From [Candidatus Thermochlorobacteriaceae] bacterium GBChlB (lineage in GTDB: Bacteria > Bacteroidota > Chlorobiia > Chlorobiales > Thermochlorobacteraceae), in assembly GCA_000724175.1 (NCBI GenBank), contig JPGV01000002.1, forward strand, positions 1 through 41,700: DNA of 41,700 nucleotides, written 5' to 3'. A program made the translations under genes and the position numbers. Positions 16,759-25,578 of the stretch are shown in pieces. The first letter of the stretch is position 1. Each line of letters starts with the position of its first letter. A model generated the notes under the pieces. It did no database searches. It was given only the letters and a program-made list of their open reading frames with translations, and had not been told where the DNA came from.

Positions 16759-18162
16759 TCAGTAGTAGTAGCCATAGACGATGTGCATTTCGTCCGACGT
16801 GGTGAAGCCAAAAGTAACCGTTTGGTCGGTCGTGTTATTCCACGTGCAAATGGATTTCAAGCCTTCGCCTCTGCGCAGCACAATCGGCTCGCGGAAGAAA
16901 ATAATCGGTGGGTTTTGCCAATTCGTCGCAGAATAGACAATCTCACCGTTACGCGCGCCACCGACAATTTGAACCACAAACCGCGTCATCAATTGATGCG
17001 CATGCGACGTGAGCGCGATGACGCGAACCAGTGTGTCCGACGCAAACGCATTTAAACCAAGCACGACAGTTTGACCGACAAGAAATGTTTGCTCTATCGT
17101 GGTTTCGCACTTCGCTGGAAGGTTGATAGCAAGGTTGCTCAGCGAGAGTGGCTTAATCCATTGGCGCACGCGCTCTGGCGCAGTTGTGTGAATGTTGAAC
17201 AAGACCTCGCCCGCAATTGGCTGGTGAAGCCCGTTGGAGTAGTGCGAATTGAGGTCGAAAACCATACCGCGCGGAATGCGAACCGCCATGCCTTCGGGAA
17301 ATTCTATCGTGGCAGTTTTCGATTGCGCGCCCGCAAGAAAATCTCGATAGTTCATTCCGCGATACGATTCGGGATTGAATCGACCAAGCGAGTCGTAAAG
17401 GTCTCTGGTAACGCCCAAGCGTGGCAGTTGAGTCGCAGGCGTATGTTGAGAGAACCCATACAAAATAAAATGGTGGCTGCGGTCGCGCTGAACAAGCTCA
17501 AATTTTGTCATTGCCAAATCTTGCTGATTGGTTTGCGCAATGAAAATTTCACGGTCGCGGCGCGGCGAAATCGTGTAAGGCGCAACCCGAAGCTGAACGC
17601 CTTGCGCAGGAGGTACAAGCGCGAGTACTTCATCGGACGGCGGCACAAGCAGCAACAGCGTATCGGCAACAAGACCTGCTTTTGGCGCACCTGCCAAAAT
17701 CCATCGGCGAATAAACTCAAGTTGGCTTGCAGCAAGCCCGCGACTGCCAAGCGGCATCAGGCTTCCGTATCCGTCGGAACGATGCAGGCGCGAACTGTCT
17801 AATTTGATGAGGAGCAAACTTTCGTCGGGTTTGTTCGGACGCACGCGCACGAGTCCGTCGAGCCGTGCGTTTGGATTTGTCGGCGTGGCATTCACTAAAT
17901 TTTGATACGCTGCATCGAGCGTCGATAAATCCAATCCGGCGGTTTTCGTGCGCGCGTCGTGGCAGCCACTCGTGGCGCAGGTCGTCGAAAAAAGCGAGTT
18001 CTGCATCGCGCCGAAGCTCGATGCGGCGGACGGCTGGGGTTCAAGCGGCACATCAGGCGTTTGACAACTGGAAGCAAGAATGCTCATCGAGACAAGCAAA
18101 ATCAAGCAGATACAGGGCGCAAGGCAAAATCTAAAACGGCTCATTTTCCTAAACTGGTTCAT
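16759..18162 (-). CDS. Lipoprotein fusing a c-type haem domain to a PHM-like copper domain
   Basis: The protein has 467 residues. The lipobox LASSC (Cys33) makes it an exported lipoprotein. Residues about 50-165 form a cytochrome-c-like domain with the expanded haem motif CATSGCH (Cys62, Cys67, His68; C-x4-C-H) and a likely distal Met136 in SLMPLGS. Residues about 200-465 resemble copper type II ascorbate-dependent monooxygenases (PHM/DBH fold). They carry a His pair 230-231 (RSHHFILYG), His307 (NSHYSNG), the His-x-His pair 387/389 (SHAHQ) and Met459 (SDEMH), the ligand pattern of the two copper sites. The start overlaps the upstream stop as ATGA. A redox enzyme with haem feeding copper is inferred; the substrate is unknown. 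Confidence 0.75.
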   Translation of the reverse strand: MNQFRKMSRFRFCLAPCICLILLVSMSILASSCQTPDVPLEPQPSAASSFGAMQNSLFSTTCATSGCHDARTKTAGLDLSTLDAAYQNLVNATPTNPNARLDGLVRVRPNKPDESLLLIKLDSSRLHRSDGYGSLMPLGSRGLAASQLEFIRRWILAGAPKAGLVADTLLLLVPPSDEVLALVPPAQGVQLRVAPYTISPRRDREIFIAQTNQQDLAMTKFELVQRDRSHHFILYGFSQHTPATQLPRLGVTRDLYDSLGRFNPESYRGMNYRDFLAGAQSKTATIEFPEGMAVRIPRGMVFDLNSHYSNGLHQPIAGEVLFNIHTTAPERVRQWIKPLSLSNLAINLPAKCETTIEQTFLVGQTVVLGLNAFASDTLVRVIALTSHAHQLMTRFVVQIVGGARNGEIVYSATNWQNPPIIFFREPIVLRRGEGLKSICTWNNTTDQTVTFGFTTSDEMHIVYGYYY

Positions 18163-18722
18163 TTTGATGCGGCGACAGATGACGCTGAAATCAGTTTCAG
18201 TTGCTCGGCAAGAAATTCATAATCTTCAAACGGAGTGCGAGTAACGGTATCGAACCGAACAATTCCATTGGCGTCGATTAAAAATAGTCCGTGTCGCTCT
18301 GTGTCAAGGGGGCGTCGATAACAGCCAAGTGTTTCCATGGCGTTGTGGTTCATATCGGAGTAAAGCGCAATGTCGAACCCGCCAACTTGTGCAAATCCGC
18401 CCTCGCTTGAACGCCCGGAGAGCGCGATGCGATTTTGCTCTGGTGAATCGTTTGAAAGCGCGGCAAGTTCCCAGCCATAACTTCGGAAACGAGTGGCATG
18501 TTGCGAAAGCATCTGCAAATTCATCACGCACATCGGACAGCTGTTGCCCAGATAAACCGACAAGAGCAGCGGCGTTTTTGCATACAGCGATGCAAGCCCA
18601 ATCGTATCGCCGCGCAGCGTTCTTACCTGCACATCAGGTAGCGGCGCGTTGCGCAAGCCCGCACTTGGCGACAGCATCTTGCAGCCCGCAAAAATCAAGA
18701 TGATGAAAAGAAAAAAACGCAT
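18159..18722 (-). CDS. Thioredoxin-fold (AhpC/ResA-like) lipoprotein
   Basis: The protein has 187 residues. A short signal peptide ends in the lipobox FAGC (Cys14), so it is tethered outside the cytoplasm. The remainder is a thioredoxin/peroxiredoxin fold: APLPDVQVRTLRGDTIGLASL at the start, the dithiol CPMC in GNSCPMCVMNL (about residue 79), and a C-terminal HGLFLIDANGIVRFD strand pair. Such proteins act as thiol peroxidases or as reductants of haem-binding cysteines (ResA/CcmG-like). It is the first gene of an operon whose next gene encodes a c-type haem protein, overlapping by ATGA, so a maturation role is plausible but inferred. The CPMC motif favours a disulfide reductase over a single-Cys peroxidase. 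Confidence 0.8.
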   Translation of the reverse strand: MRFFLFIILIFAGCKMLSPSAGLRNAPLPDVQVRTLRGDTIGLASLYAKTPLLLSVYLGNSCPMCVMNLQMLSQHATRFRSYGWELAALSNDSPEQNRIALSGRSSEGGFAQVGGFDIALYSDMNHNAMETLGCYRRPLDTERHGLFLIDANGIVRFDTVTRTPFEDYEFLAEQLKLISASSVAASK

Positions 18723-19048
18723 ATTTGCAATAACTTGCTGACGACAATACGTGGATAAAGACGCGCTGAACGTGTGGCAAGTTTAAAGTCTTTTCGGCGA
18801 ATTGCATAAAAAATGGGCCGTCTATCAACGTGGTGCTGACGGTGAAACGCAGTCATGGCGAAGGAGCATAACGACTGACGCCATCGAGACCACGTAAAGA
18901 GAGCAATACAAGCTTCGTCCGCGACTAACGCGACCTAAAAAAATTTACTTTTTCTCAAAAAAACTTTGACTTTTTAAGATATACAATGTAGTTTCATATA
19001 TCGCTTAACAATTTAGTAACACAACAAAGGCGGAGGCAATTTACACAG
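18723..19048. promoter_or_regulatory. Divergent intergenic region upstream of the kinase gene
   Basis: This gap of 326 bp has no convincing gene. It must hold promoters for the leftward lipoprotein operon and the rightward kinase. The last 100 bases before the kinase are strikingly AT-rich (TTTGACTTTTTAAGATATAC around 18965), as expected for a promoter, but no standard -35/-10 pair with good spacing could be fixed. GGCGGAGG (about 19030-19037) is a good ribosome-binding site for the ATG at 19049. Confidence 0.4.
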
Positions 19049-20725
19049 ATGAAAAAATCGGTTTCGCAAGGCGGAACTCATCATCACCAAAACATTTCAA
19101 CCCAAACGACCATCTCAACCAGCGGCTATGTCGAACTCATCGCCTATGCGGCGCTGTTTTTGACATTGGTTACGTCGATTTTCGTCGTCAATATCTTTCT
19201 TTCGCGCCAAAGCAATGACGACGCAGCGCAGGTATATTGCGCGACGCGCCAACAGCGTGCTTGGCAAAAAGCCCAGAAAAATTTGTCTCAAACGCATATC
19301 GCATGTTACACCCAGCTCCCGATTGACAGCACCGTCAGAGAATACGCCGCCGCAATTCGCGGGTTCGATCGATTGAACGACATACTTAAAGTGGGCGGAC
19401 GGCTCATGCTTGATGAAGACTCGGTGCAAATCGCGCCTGTCGTCGAGACACAAGCATTAAGCGCCTTGCAGCGACTTGAAAACCTCTGGGCACCAGCGCG
19501 CAAAGATTTGCTAACATTGGCTGCGAGCGCCACCGTTGCCGATACGGCGCTATTGGAACGTTCGCTTGAATACACAGTTCGGCGCGACGACGCAATTTTG
19601 GACGCAAGCGAAAATTTAATTGTAACCTTACAACGCACATCTAACGAGCGCATTGGTCAACTGCAAACAATTCAAGTGGTTGCGCTGGTGCTGAGTTTAA
19701 TGGTGTTCGCGGCAATGGCAATTCGGTTGGCCGTATCGCTGCGCCGACGCGACAGCGTTATCAGACGAAACACAGAAGAGATTTTGCAACAGCGCAATCA
19801 ATTGGCGACCGAAAAAGAGCGCGTTGAGCATCTGCTCGACGACCTTAAAAACACGCAGTCGCAACTTATTCAATCGGAGAAAATGGCGTCGCTTGGTCAA
19901 ATGGTCGCTGGCATTGCGCACGAGGTCAATACGCCGCTTGGCTTTGTAATGAACAACATCAGCATCGTTGAGCGCAACCACGGCATCCTTGCTGCGGCGC
20001 TTGCCGACTATCGCAGTTTGGACAACATGCTGAGAACCGGCGCGTTGGAATCGTTGGAGTCAATGTTGGAATCGATTGCCGAACAGATGGAGCGCATCGA
20101 AGAGTTTGAACTTGTTGCGCGCACACAAAGCACGCTCGCCGAATCGACCATTGGCTTGGAACGCATTCAAGAGTTAATCACGAACCTTAAAAACTTCTCG
20201 CGGCTCGATGAGGCGGATGTCAAAAGCGTCAATATCAACGACAACATTGACTCTGCGTTGATGATTGCTGCCAACATCGTCAAATACAAAGCCGATGTGA
20301 TGAAAGACTACGCGCCGAACCTTGTTGCGGAGTGTTATCCCGCCCAGCTCAACCAAGTCTTTTTGAATTTGATTACAAACGCGGCGCAAGCCATTAAAGA
20401 ACGCGGCGTCATCGCTATCAAGACTGTCACTGACCAAAGCGACGCAGTCATAAAAATCAGCGATACAGGGTCGGGCATCGCGCCAGAAAATTTGAAGAAA
20501 ATTTTTGAGCCGTTTTTTACAACGAAACCCGTTGGGCAAGGCACTGGACTTGGGCTGTCGATTGTCTATAAAATTATTGAACGCCACAACGGAAACATCG
20601 ACGTGGAAAGCGTAGTTGGAAGCGGCACAACATTCACCATTCGGATTCCGCTCCGGCAACCGCGCAAAGATAAATCGCTCGTGTCTGGCAACGGCAGCAC
20701 AGCGATTTACAACATCCATGGTTGA
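19049..20725 (+). CDS. Membrane sensor histidine kinase
   Basis: The protein has 558 residues. One membrane span (about 29-51) and a second (about 212-232) bracket an extracytoplasmic helical sensor region of about 160 residues with no recognised fold. A coiled linker then leads to the HisKA-type dimerisation domain with the phosphoacceptor His291 in AGIAHEVNTPLG. The ATPase domain has the N box (NLITNAAQAI), G1 box (ISDTGSGIAPENL), F box (FEPFFTTKPVGQG) and G2 box (GTGLGLSIVYKI). The architecture suits sensing at the membrane with phosphotransfer to the double-receiver protein 63 bp downstream. The signal is unknown. A strong Shine-Dalgarno fixes the start. Confidence 0.93.
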   Translation: MKKSVSQGGTHHHQNISTQTTISTSGYVELIAYAALFLTLVTSIFVVNIFLSRQSNDDAAQVYCATRQQRAWQKAQKNLSQTHIACYTQLPIDSTVREYAAAIRGFDRLNDILKVGGRLMLDEDSVQIAPVVETQALSALQRLENLWAPARKDLLTLAASATVADTALLERSLEYTVRRDDAILDASENLIVTLQRTSNERIGQLQTIQVVALVLSLMVFAAMAIRLAVSLRRRDSVIRRNTEEILQQRNQLATEKERVEHLLDDLKNTQSQLIQSEKMASLGQMVAGIAHEVNTPLGFVMNNISIVERNHGILAAALADYRSLDNMLRTGALESLESMLESIAEQMERIEEFELVARTQSTLAESTIGLERIQELITNLKNFSRLDEADVKSVNINDNIDSALMIAANIVKYKADVMKDYAPNLVAECYPAQLNQVFLNLITNAAQAIKERGVIAIKTVTDQSDAVIKISDTGSGIAPENLKKIFEPFFTTKPVGQGTGLGLSIVYKIIERHNGNIDVESVVGSGTTFTIRIPLRQPRKDKSLVSGNGSTAIYNIHG

Positions 20726-20788
20726 CGAATGCACAGAATTTTTATACCTTAATTCATATCAAAACAAACATCGGAGAACTTACACGAA

Positions 20789-21751
20789 ATGCACATGAAA
20801 CGCTTGTCTGACATTTTACTCGTCGACGATGAACCGTTGATGCTCAATTCGCTGAAAGGGCTACTGGAATTTGATTACAAGGTGCATACCGCCACGAGCG
20901 GATTTGCGGCGTTGGAGGTCTTGCGCCAGCACCCGATTAAGGTCGTCATCAGCGATGAGCGTATGCCAGAGATGCCCGGACATGAACTCCTGCGACAGGT
21001 CAAATCCATCAGCCCAAACACGATTCGCGTGTTGCTCACAGGCTACGCCGATTTGGACAGCGTCATGAAATCGGTCAATTCGGGCGAAGTGTTTCGATAT
21101 TTGAATAAGCCGTGTCGTCCCGATACGCTGCGCAATATTGTCTCGCTCGGCGTTCAGATTTACGACCGAATGTCGTCGCTTCAAAAAGCAGTGGCGGTTG
21201 CTGCGCCGCAAGTCGCGGTCAATAAAAACATTGCTACGCCCGACACACCGAAGACCCTGCCCGACGTGCTATTCATCGGCTACCAAGCGGAAGAAGTGCT
21301 ACAACTGACTGCGAAACTGCGCGATAATTTTCTCATCTCTGCTGCCCATACCATTGACGACGCAATGAACATTCTGACGAAAAAGCCTATCTCCGTCATT
21401 GTCAGCGAACTACAGTTGGGCGAATACGACGGGTTGGACTTTTTGCAGGTTGTCCGTGAGGAACAGCCGCAAGCTGTCATTATCGTGCTGACCGACACAG
21501 CCGATGTAAAAATGATTGCACGGGCGGTCAATGAACTGCAAGTGTTCAAGTATATGACCAAGCCCACATCGGAAGCGCAAATTGAACGAGTCTTGACCGA
21601 CGCGACGATGAAGAGCGAGCTGTACCAACAAAAGCCAGAGATGAACTTGCAACAAACGGCGAAAATCGTTGACGCCAAAAGCGTGCCGACGCCAAGCCCC
21701 TCGCTCCGAGAGCAGCTTCAACAAGCGCAAAAACAGCTCAATAAATCTTAG
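20789..21751 (+). CDS. Two-receiver response regulator without a DNA-binding domain
   Basis: The protein has 320 residues. The first receiver (about 7-125) is intact: acidic pair Asp13/Asp14, phosphoacceptor Asp56 (ISDERMP), a Thr in LLTGYAD and Lys107 (NKP). The second receiver-like domain (about 157-275) keeps the fold and Lys258 (TKP). It lacks the acidic pair (FIGYQAEE), and the phosphoacceptor position is Glu207 (IVSELQLGEYDG), so it cannot be phosphorylated normally. No output domain follows, only a Gln-rich tail. It is probably regulated by the upstream kinase and works by protein contact. The ATG at 20789 was used; a second ATG two codons later is equally possible. Its stop overlaps the convergent VanZ-like stop by 3 bp. 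Confidence 0.9.
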   Translation: MHMKRLSDILLVDDEPLMLNSLKGLLEFDYKVHTATSGFAALEVLRQHPIKVVISDERMPEMPGHELLRQVKSISPNTIRVLLTGYADLDSVMKSVNSGEVFRYLNKPCRPDTLRNIVSLGVQIYDRMSSLQKAVAVAAPQVAVNKNIATPDTPKTLPDVLFIGYQAEEVLQLTAKLRDNFLISAAHTIDDAMNILTKKPISVIVSELQLGEYDGLDFLQVVREEQPQAVIIVLTDTADVKMIARAVNELQVFKYMTKPTSEAQIERVLTDATMKSELYQQKPEMNLQQTAKIVDAKSVPTPSPSLREQLQQAQKQLNKS

Positions 21752-22155
21752 ACAAGCGGGTCGGGCTTTTTAGGGTCGCCAAGCGGTTTAGTTGGAAACC
21801 AGCGAAAAAGCAGCGTGGCAAGGACAATGCCAAACACATCGGCGTTAAGGTCGACAATGTCGGCAGAACGCTTCGGCACAAAGAGTTGGTGTGTCTCGTC
21901 GCTGATAGCGAAAAGCGTGGCGAAGAGCAATGTGCAAATAAACCAATGGTCTTTCAGATAGGGAAACCAGTTCTGATGTCGCAAGGCATGTGCTAACGCG
22001 AAAGCAAAGACGAAATAAATTCCCGCGTGAATGAGTTTATCATAGCTCAACAGCCCAACCTGAGGAATTTTCTCGCCCGGAATGCTCGATTGTGAAAAAA
22101 TTAAAATCGCGCAGAGTATTGCCAAAAATTGGTTCATCAAAAAACGCTTGAACAT
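21748..22155 (-). CDS. VanZ-like membrane protein
   Basis: The protein has 135 residues. Four hydrophobic segments fit the VanZ-like family: about 8-22; LIHAGIYFVFAFALA (about 41-56); FICTLLFATLFAIS (about 72-86); and DLNADVFGIVLATLLF (about 101-117). The conserved D-E-x-x-Q motif is present (SDETHQLFVPKRSADIVDLNAD). VanZ in enterococci gives low-level teicoplanin resistance, but most chromosomal homologues have no assigned role; an envelope role is possible. It follows the EnvC-like gene with a 32-bp gap on the same strand, so the two are probably co-transcribed. Confidence 0.82.
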   Translation of the reverse strand: MFKRFLMNQFLAILCAILIFSQSSIPGEKIPQVGLLSYDKLIHAGIYFVFAFALAHALRHQNWFPYLKDHWFICTLLFATLFAISDETHQLFVPKRSADIVDLNADVFGIVLATLLFRWFPTKPLGDPKKPDPLV

Positions 22156-22187
22156 TTCAAAATTTGTTTTTCGGGTTTGGGCGTGGG

Positions 22188-23555
22188 TTAGTTTCGGGCA
22201 AGCCAGAGTTCAGGGTCGTATTTTTCTTTGCCCTTCCATACTTCAAAGTGAACTTGTGCGTTGCCTTCGGATGCCGCCGCAGCAACGGCAATGGGCTGTC
22301 GCGCTGCAACCGCGTCGCCACGAGCGACTTTGATGTCGGTTAAATTAGCATAGACCGTGATGAAGGAATTAGCATGTCGAACAATCACCACATTTCCAAA
22401 CGTGGGCAGATACGCAATCTGACTCACTTTACCTTCGGCGACTGAAAAAACTTCGGTTCCTTTGGCGACGGAAATATCCACGCCGTTGTTGAAGGTAACG
22501 ATGTTGAGGTCTTTATTTTTATTTTCGCCGAATGATTTGACAATCACGCCGCCTTGCACTGGCCAAGGTAGTTTGCCGCGATAGGTGTCAAATGCTTTGC
22601 CGTCGCCTCCGTCCACTGTGAGCAGATTATCCTTGCGCTCTACCAGCGTTGGCGGTTGTTTTTCTGGGGCTGTTTTTTCGGTTAATTTTTCCGCGCGCGC
22701 GCGTTGTTCGGCTTCAAGCTTTCGCTGTGCGTCAGCACGCTTGGCGCGTTCTGCCAGAGCGGCGCGGTCTTCCATCACAAGCAGTTTTTGAATTTCTTGT
22801 TGAAGCAATCTCGCCGCCGTTTGCTTCTTTTGAATGTCGTCGTTGAATTTCTTTTTATTCTTTCGAAGTTCGGCAAGCGTTTTCTCGCGTTCTGCTTTGC
22901 GCGATTCATAGACGTCGGCTTGCGCTCTGCGGCGTTCAAGTAGCGGTTTGGTTTCTGCATAGCGCGCCGTGAGTGTATCTTTCAAAGATTGAACAAGATT
23001 TTTCTTGGCGCTAATGTCGGCAAGTTTCAACTTCCCGGCGTCTTCAAAGCGTTTGATGTATTCGGCTCTCATCAAGGCTTGGTTGACCGACGAGGCAGAG
23101 AAGAGCAGTTCAAGGTCGCGCCGCACCCCGAATTTGTAGATGCCAACGGCGTAGCGGGCGAAATCGTCTTTCATTTTTGCAAGGTCTTTTTCGGCGGCTT
23201 GCAAGTCTATTTTTGTTTGCTCAATTTCGCGCGCGAGTTTCGTTTGAGTTCGCTCCAAGCCGATGATAATCGCATTAAGCAATTTTAACTGATGGTCGAG
23301 ATTCGTGAGGGCGGCAAGCGACGATTTTTCTTTTTCGGAAATTTTTTTAAGCGACGACTCATACTCGCGCATTTGCCGTTCCAAGAGCTTCAGGCTCTGT
23401 TCGGTCTCGCGCCGCTCTTGTCGGATTTTTTCAAGGTCGGAATCTTTGCGCGGGAACTTCGGTCGCTTCTGCGCTGAAAGATACCCGGCGCAAAGAAACG
23501 GTGATACTATCGTGATAACAATCAGGAGTGAGCGTCGTATCTTCAAGTCGGTCAA
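22188..23555 (-). CDS. EnvC-like murein hydrolase activator (degenerate M23 domain)
   Basis: The protein has 455 residues. A signal peptide (about 1-28, ending YLSAQ) is followed by a long coiled coil (about 38-310) rich in Lys/Glu/Arg/Gln heptads. A C-terminal LytM/M23 domain occupies about 340-455 (GKLPWPVQGGVIVKSFG to HFEVWKG). The zinc ligands are degraded: the usual H-x3-D is NNGVD, with Asn for His, and the H-x-H near the end is Q-V-H. It should therefore not cleave peptidoglycan itself but act like EnvC/NlpD, activating amidases at division sites from the periplasm. No amidase gene is adjacent. It is divergent from msrB with a 53-bp spacer. Confidence 0.88.
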   Translation of the reverse strand: MTDLKIRRSLLIVITIVSPFLCAGYLSAQKRPKFPRKDSDLEKIRQERRETEQSLKLLERQMREYESSLKKISEKEKSSLAALTNLDHQLKLLNAIIIGLERTQTKLAREIEQTKIDLQAAEKDLAKMKDDFARYAVGIYKFGVRRDLELLFSASSVNQALMRAEYIKRFEDAGKLKLADISAKKNLVQSLKDTLTARYAETKPLLERRRAQADVYESRKAEREKTLAELRKNKKKFNDDIQKKQTAARLLQQEIQKLLVMEDRAALAERAKRADAQRKLEAEQRARAEKLTEKTAPEKQPPTLVERKDNLLTVDGGDGKAFDTYRGKLPWPVQGGVIVKSFGENKNKDLNIVTFNNGVDISVAKGTEVFSVAEGKVSQIAYLPTFGNVVIVRHANSFITVYANLTDIKVARGDAVAARQPIAVAAAASEGNAQVHFEVWKGKEKYDPELWLARN

Positions 23556-23608
23556 CTCTACAATTGTTTAAGTTTTCGTAAACTAACGCTCGATTTAAAG
23601 ATTTAAAA

Positions 23609-24187
23609 ATGAAGACGCATATTTTTTTTGCAATAGTCCTTGGCGCATTGCTTGGCATCGCCGCGTGCGATTCAACGGCAGATGCCCCGAAACCCTTGTC
23701 AGCACAGCTGGCGCCGGACGTCAAACTCGATTCTCAAAGAAATATCAACGCTACACCAACAGTAACCAACGATAAATCTATGAACCGTTCAATTGCTAAA
23801 GTGATGAAAACCGACGCGGAGTGGAAATCGCAACTCTCGCCCGATGCTTACGAGGTAACGCGGCGCAAAGGCACAGAACGCCCGTTCACCAGCCCGCTCA
23901 ACAAGGTGAAAGAACGTGGCATATTCAAATGCGTATGCTGCGACCAAGAACTCTTCAGCAGTGAGCATAAGTTCGACTCTGGAACAGGCTGGCCAAGTTT
24001 CTATACCGTCATTGATAAAAACAACGTCGCTGAAGAAAGCGATACCAGCTACGGCATGATTCGCACGGAAGTCTTGTGCAGCCGTTGCGATGCGCACTTA
24101 GGACACGTCTTCGACGACGGTCCGAGACCGACCGGGCTGCGTTACTGCATCAATGGCGCGGCGCTCAAATTCGAGCCGAAAAAATAA
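23609..24187 (+). CDS. msrB: Peptide methionine-R-sulfoxide reductase, lipoprotein form
   Basis: The protein has 192 residues. A lipoprotein signal ends in GIAAC (Cys20), and a linker of about 40 residues precedes the MsrB domain (about 60-190). MsrB reduces the R-epimer of methionine sulfoxide in damaged proteins. The zinc-binding pairs CVCC and CSRC are present, as are [21 protein letters not shown] and the catalytic Cys in [11 protein letters not shown]. The export signal suggests it repairs periplasmic or outer-membrane proteins, unlike cytoplasmic MsrB. It stands alone between the divergent EnvC-like gene and the convergent cryptochrome gene. Confidence 0.93.
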   Translation: MKTHIFFAIVLGALLGIAACDSTADAPKPLSAQLAPDVKLDSQRNINATPTVTNDKSMNRSIAKVMKTDAEWKSQLSPDAYEVTRRKGTERPFTSPLNKVKERGIFKCVCCDQELFSSEHKFDSGTGWPSFYTVIDKNNVAEESDTSYGMIRTEVLCSRCDAHLGHVFDDGPRPTGLRYCINGAALKFEPKK

Positions 24188-24211
24188 CGCTCGCCCTGCG
24201 CCTCTGAACGG

Positions 24212-25564
24212 TCAGTCATACTCGACGCGCTCTTTGGAAAGAATCTCGTGTGCGGGAAAGCGTGCGAGGTTGGGCAGCCACAGTTTGACATAAGCCGCCT
24301 GCGAGTCATACATCTGCAGTTGTTTCTGCACATTAAAGTAGCGGTCTTCGCGCGGGTCATTGCCGATGCCAGCGACGTAGTTCCAATTGCCGTAGTTGCT
24401 ACACACATCGTAGTCAATCAGCAGCGATTCAAAATACTCTGCGCCCAATCGCCAGTCGACTTTTAAATCGCGCACAAGATAGCTGGCGACATTTTGCCGA
24501 CCGCGATTAGACATAAAACCTGTTGCAGCAAGTTCGCGCATATTAGCATCGACCAACGGCTTGCCGGTTTTGCCCGCCTTCCAACGCTCGAAGGCGTCCC
24601 AATCTATTTTCCAATCTTTTTGCTCACCTTTGATGCCGCGCTCTTGAAAAATTTTATTGCCGAATTTGAGCGAGAGAAACCGAAAGTAGTCACGCCAGAT
24701 AAGTTCAAAGACAAGCCAATACGTCGAGTCGTTGGCAATGCGCTCCGATTCATAGCGCTTCACTTCGTCGTAAATTTTTCGAGGCGAAAGAGAGCCAAGC
24801 GCAAGCCACGCCGAAAACTTCGACGAATAATCCGCGCCGATAAGTCCGTTGCGTGTTTCTTTGTAGGTCTTCAACTTATCTTTTTGCCAAAAATACTCGT
24901 GCAGCCGTTTCAAGCCAGCGCTTTCGCCGCCGATAAAATTCAAGACGCCCCGAGTGTCGGTCGGCGGCGGTTGAAGCTGAAAATCGTCGAGCGTCGGAAG
25001 GCTGCCAGCATCAATATTTTCAGGCAGTTTCAGGCGTTTCGGCGTTGGAAATATGTCGCGGACGCGCGCGCGCTTCTCGACCTGTTTTCGAAAGTCGGTG
25101 AACACGTCGGGAAGGTTCTGAATCGACATCGGCAGGTCGCGTAGGTGGTAAAGCGTCTGTCCCCAAAATTCTTTGGTAACGATGCCAAGCGGCTGAAGCT
25201 GTTGGCGCAGCCTGCGCTCGACGCGCAGTTCTTCATCGGTGGTTTCCTTCTGAAAATAGATGGCGGTCGCGCCAACTTGGGCGGCAAGCTGAGGCAAAAT
25301 TTCTTCTGGATGCCCGACCCTAACGACCAGATGTCCGCCAATAGAGAGAAGCGAAGAGCGCAAATCGGCGACGCTCTCGATAAGAAACTTCGCGCGGAAC
25401 GCGCCAGTTTTCGGAAAGCCAAATGATGTTGTGCCAAACTGTCGCGGGTCGAAACAATAGACAGGCAAAACGGTCGTCGAGTCCGAGAGCGCGGTCGAGA
25501 GTGTTTCGTTGTCGTGCAGTCGCAAATCGTTTCTAAACCAAACGACAGAGGGTTGTTTCGTCAT
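24212..25564 (-). CDS. Cryptochrome DASH / photolyase family
   Basis: The protein has 450 residues. The N-terminal photolyase alpha/beta domain (PSVVWFRNDLRLHDNETL, about 5-130) binds the antenna. The C-terminal FAD-binding helical domain (about 200-440) has the family signatures ELIWRDYFRFLSLKFG, MRELAATGFMSNRGRQNVAS, and YDVCSNYGNWNYVAGIGNDPRE. The last is typical of the DASH group. DASH proteins repair cyclobutane pyrimidine dimers, mainly in single-stranded DNA, using light. Length is slightly below the usual 480-530 but both domains look complete. It follows the half-length carB gene with only 14 bp between them on the same strand, an unusual operon pairing. Confidence 0.92.
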   Translation of the reverse strand: MTKQPSVVWFRNDLRLHDNETLSTALSDSTTVLPVYCFDPRQFGTTSFGFPKTGAFRAKFLIESVADLRSSLLSIGGHLVVRVGHPEEILPQLAAQVGATAIYFQKETTDEELRVERRLRQQLQPLGIVTKEFWGQTLYHLRDLPMSIQNLPDVFTDFRKQVEKRARVRDIFPTPKRLKLPENIDAGSLPTLDDFQLQPPPTDTRGVLNFIGGESAGLKRLHEYFWQKDKLKTYKETRNGLIGADYSSKFSAWLALGSLSPRKIYDEVKRYESERIANDSTYWLVFELIWRDYFRFLSLKFGNKIFQERGIKGEQKDWKIDWDAFERWKAGKTGKPLVDANMRELAATGFMSNRGRQNVASYLVRDLKVDWRLGAEYFESLLIDYDVCSNYGNWNYVAGIGNDPREDRYFNVQKQLQMYDSQAAYVKLWLPNLARFPAHEILSKERVEYD

Positions 25565-25578
25565 ATCGGTGCCGTGCG

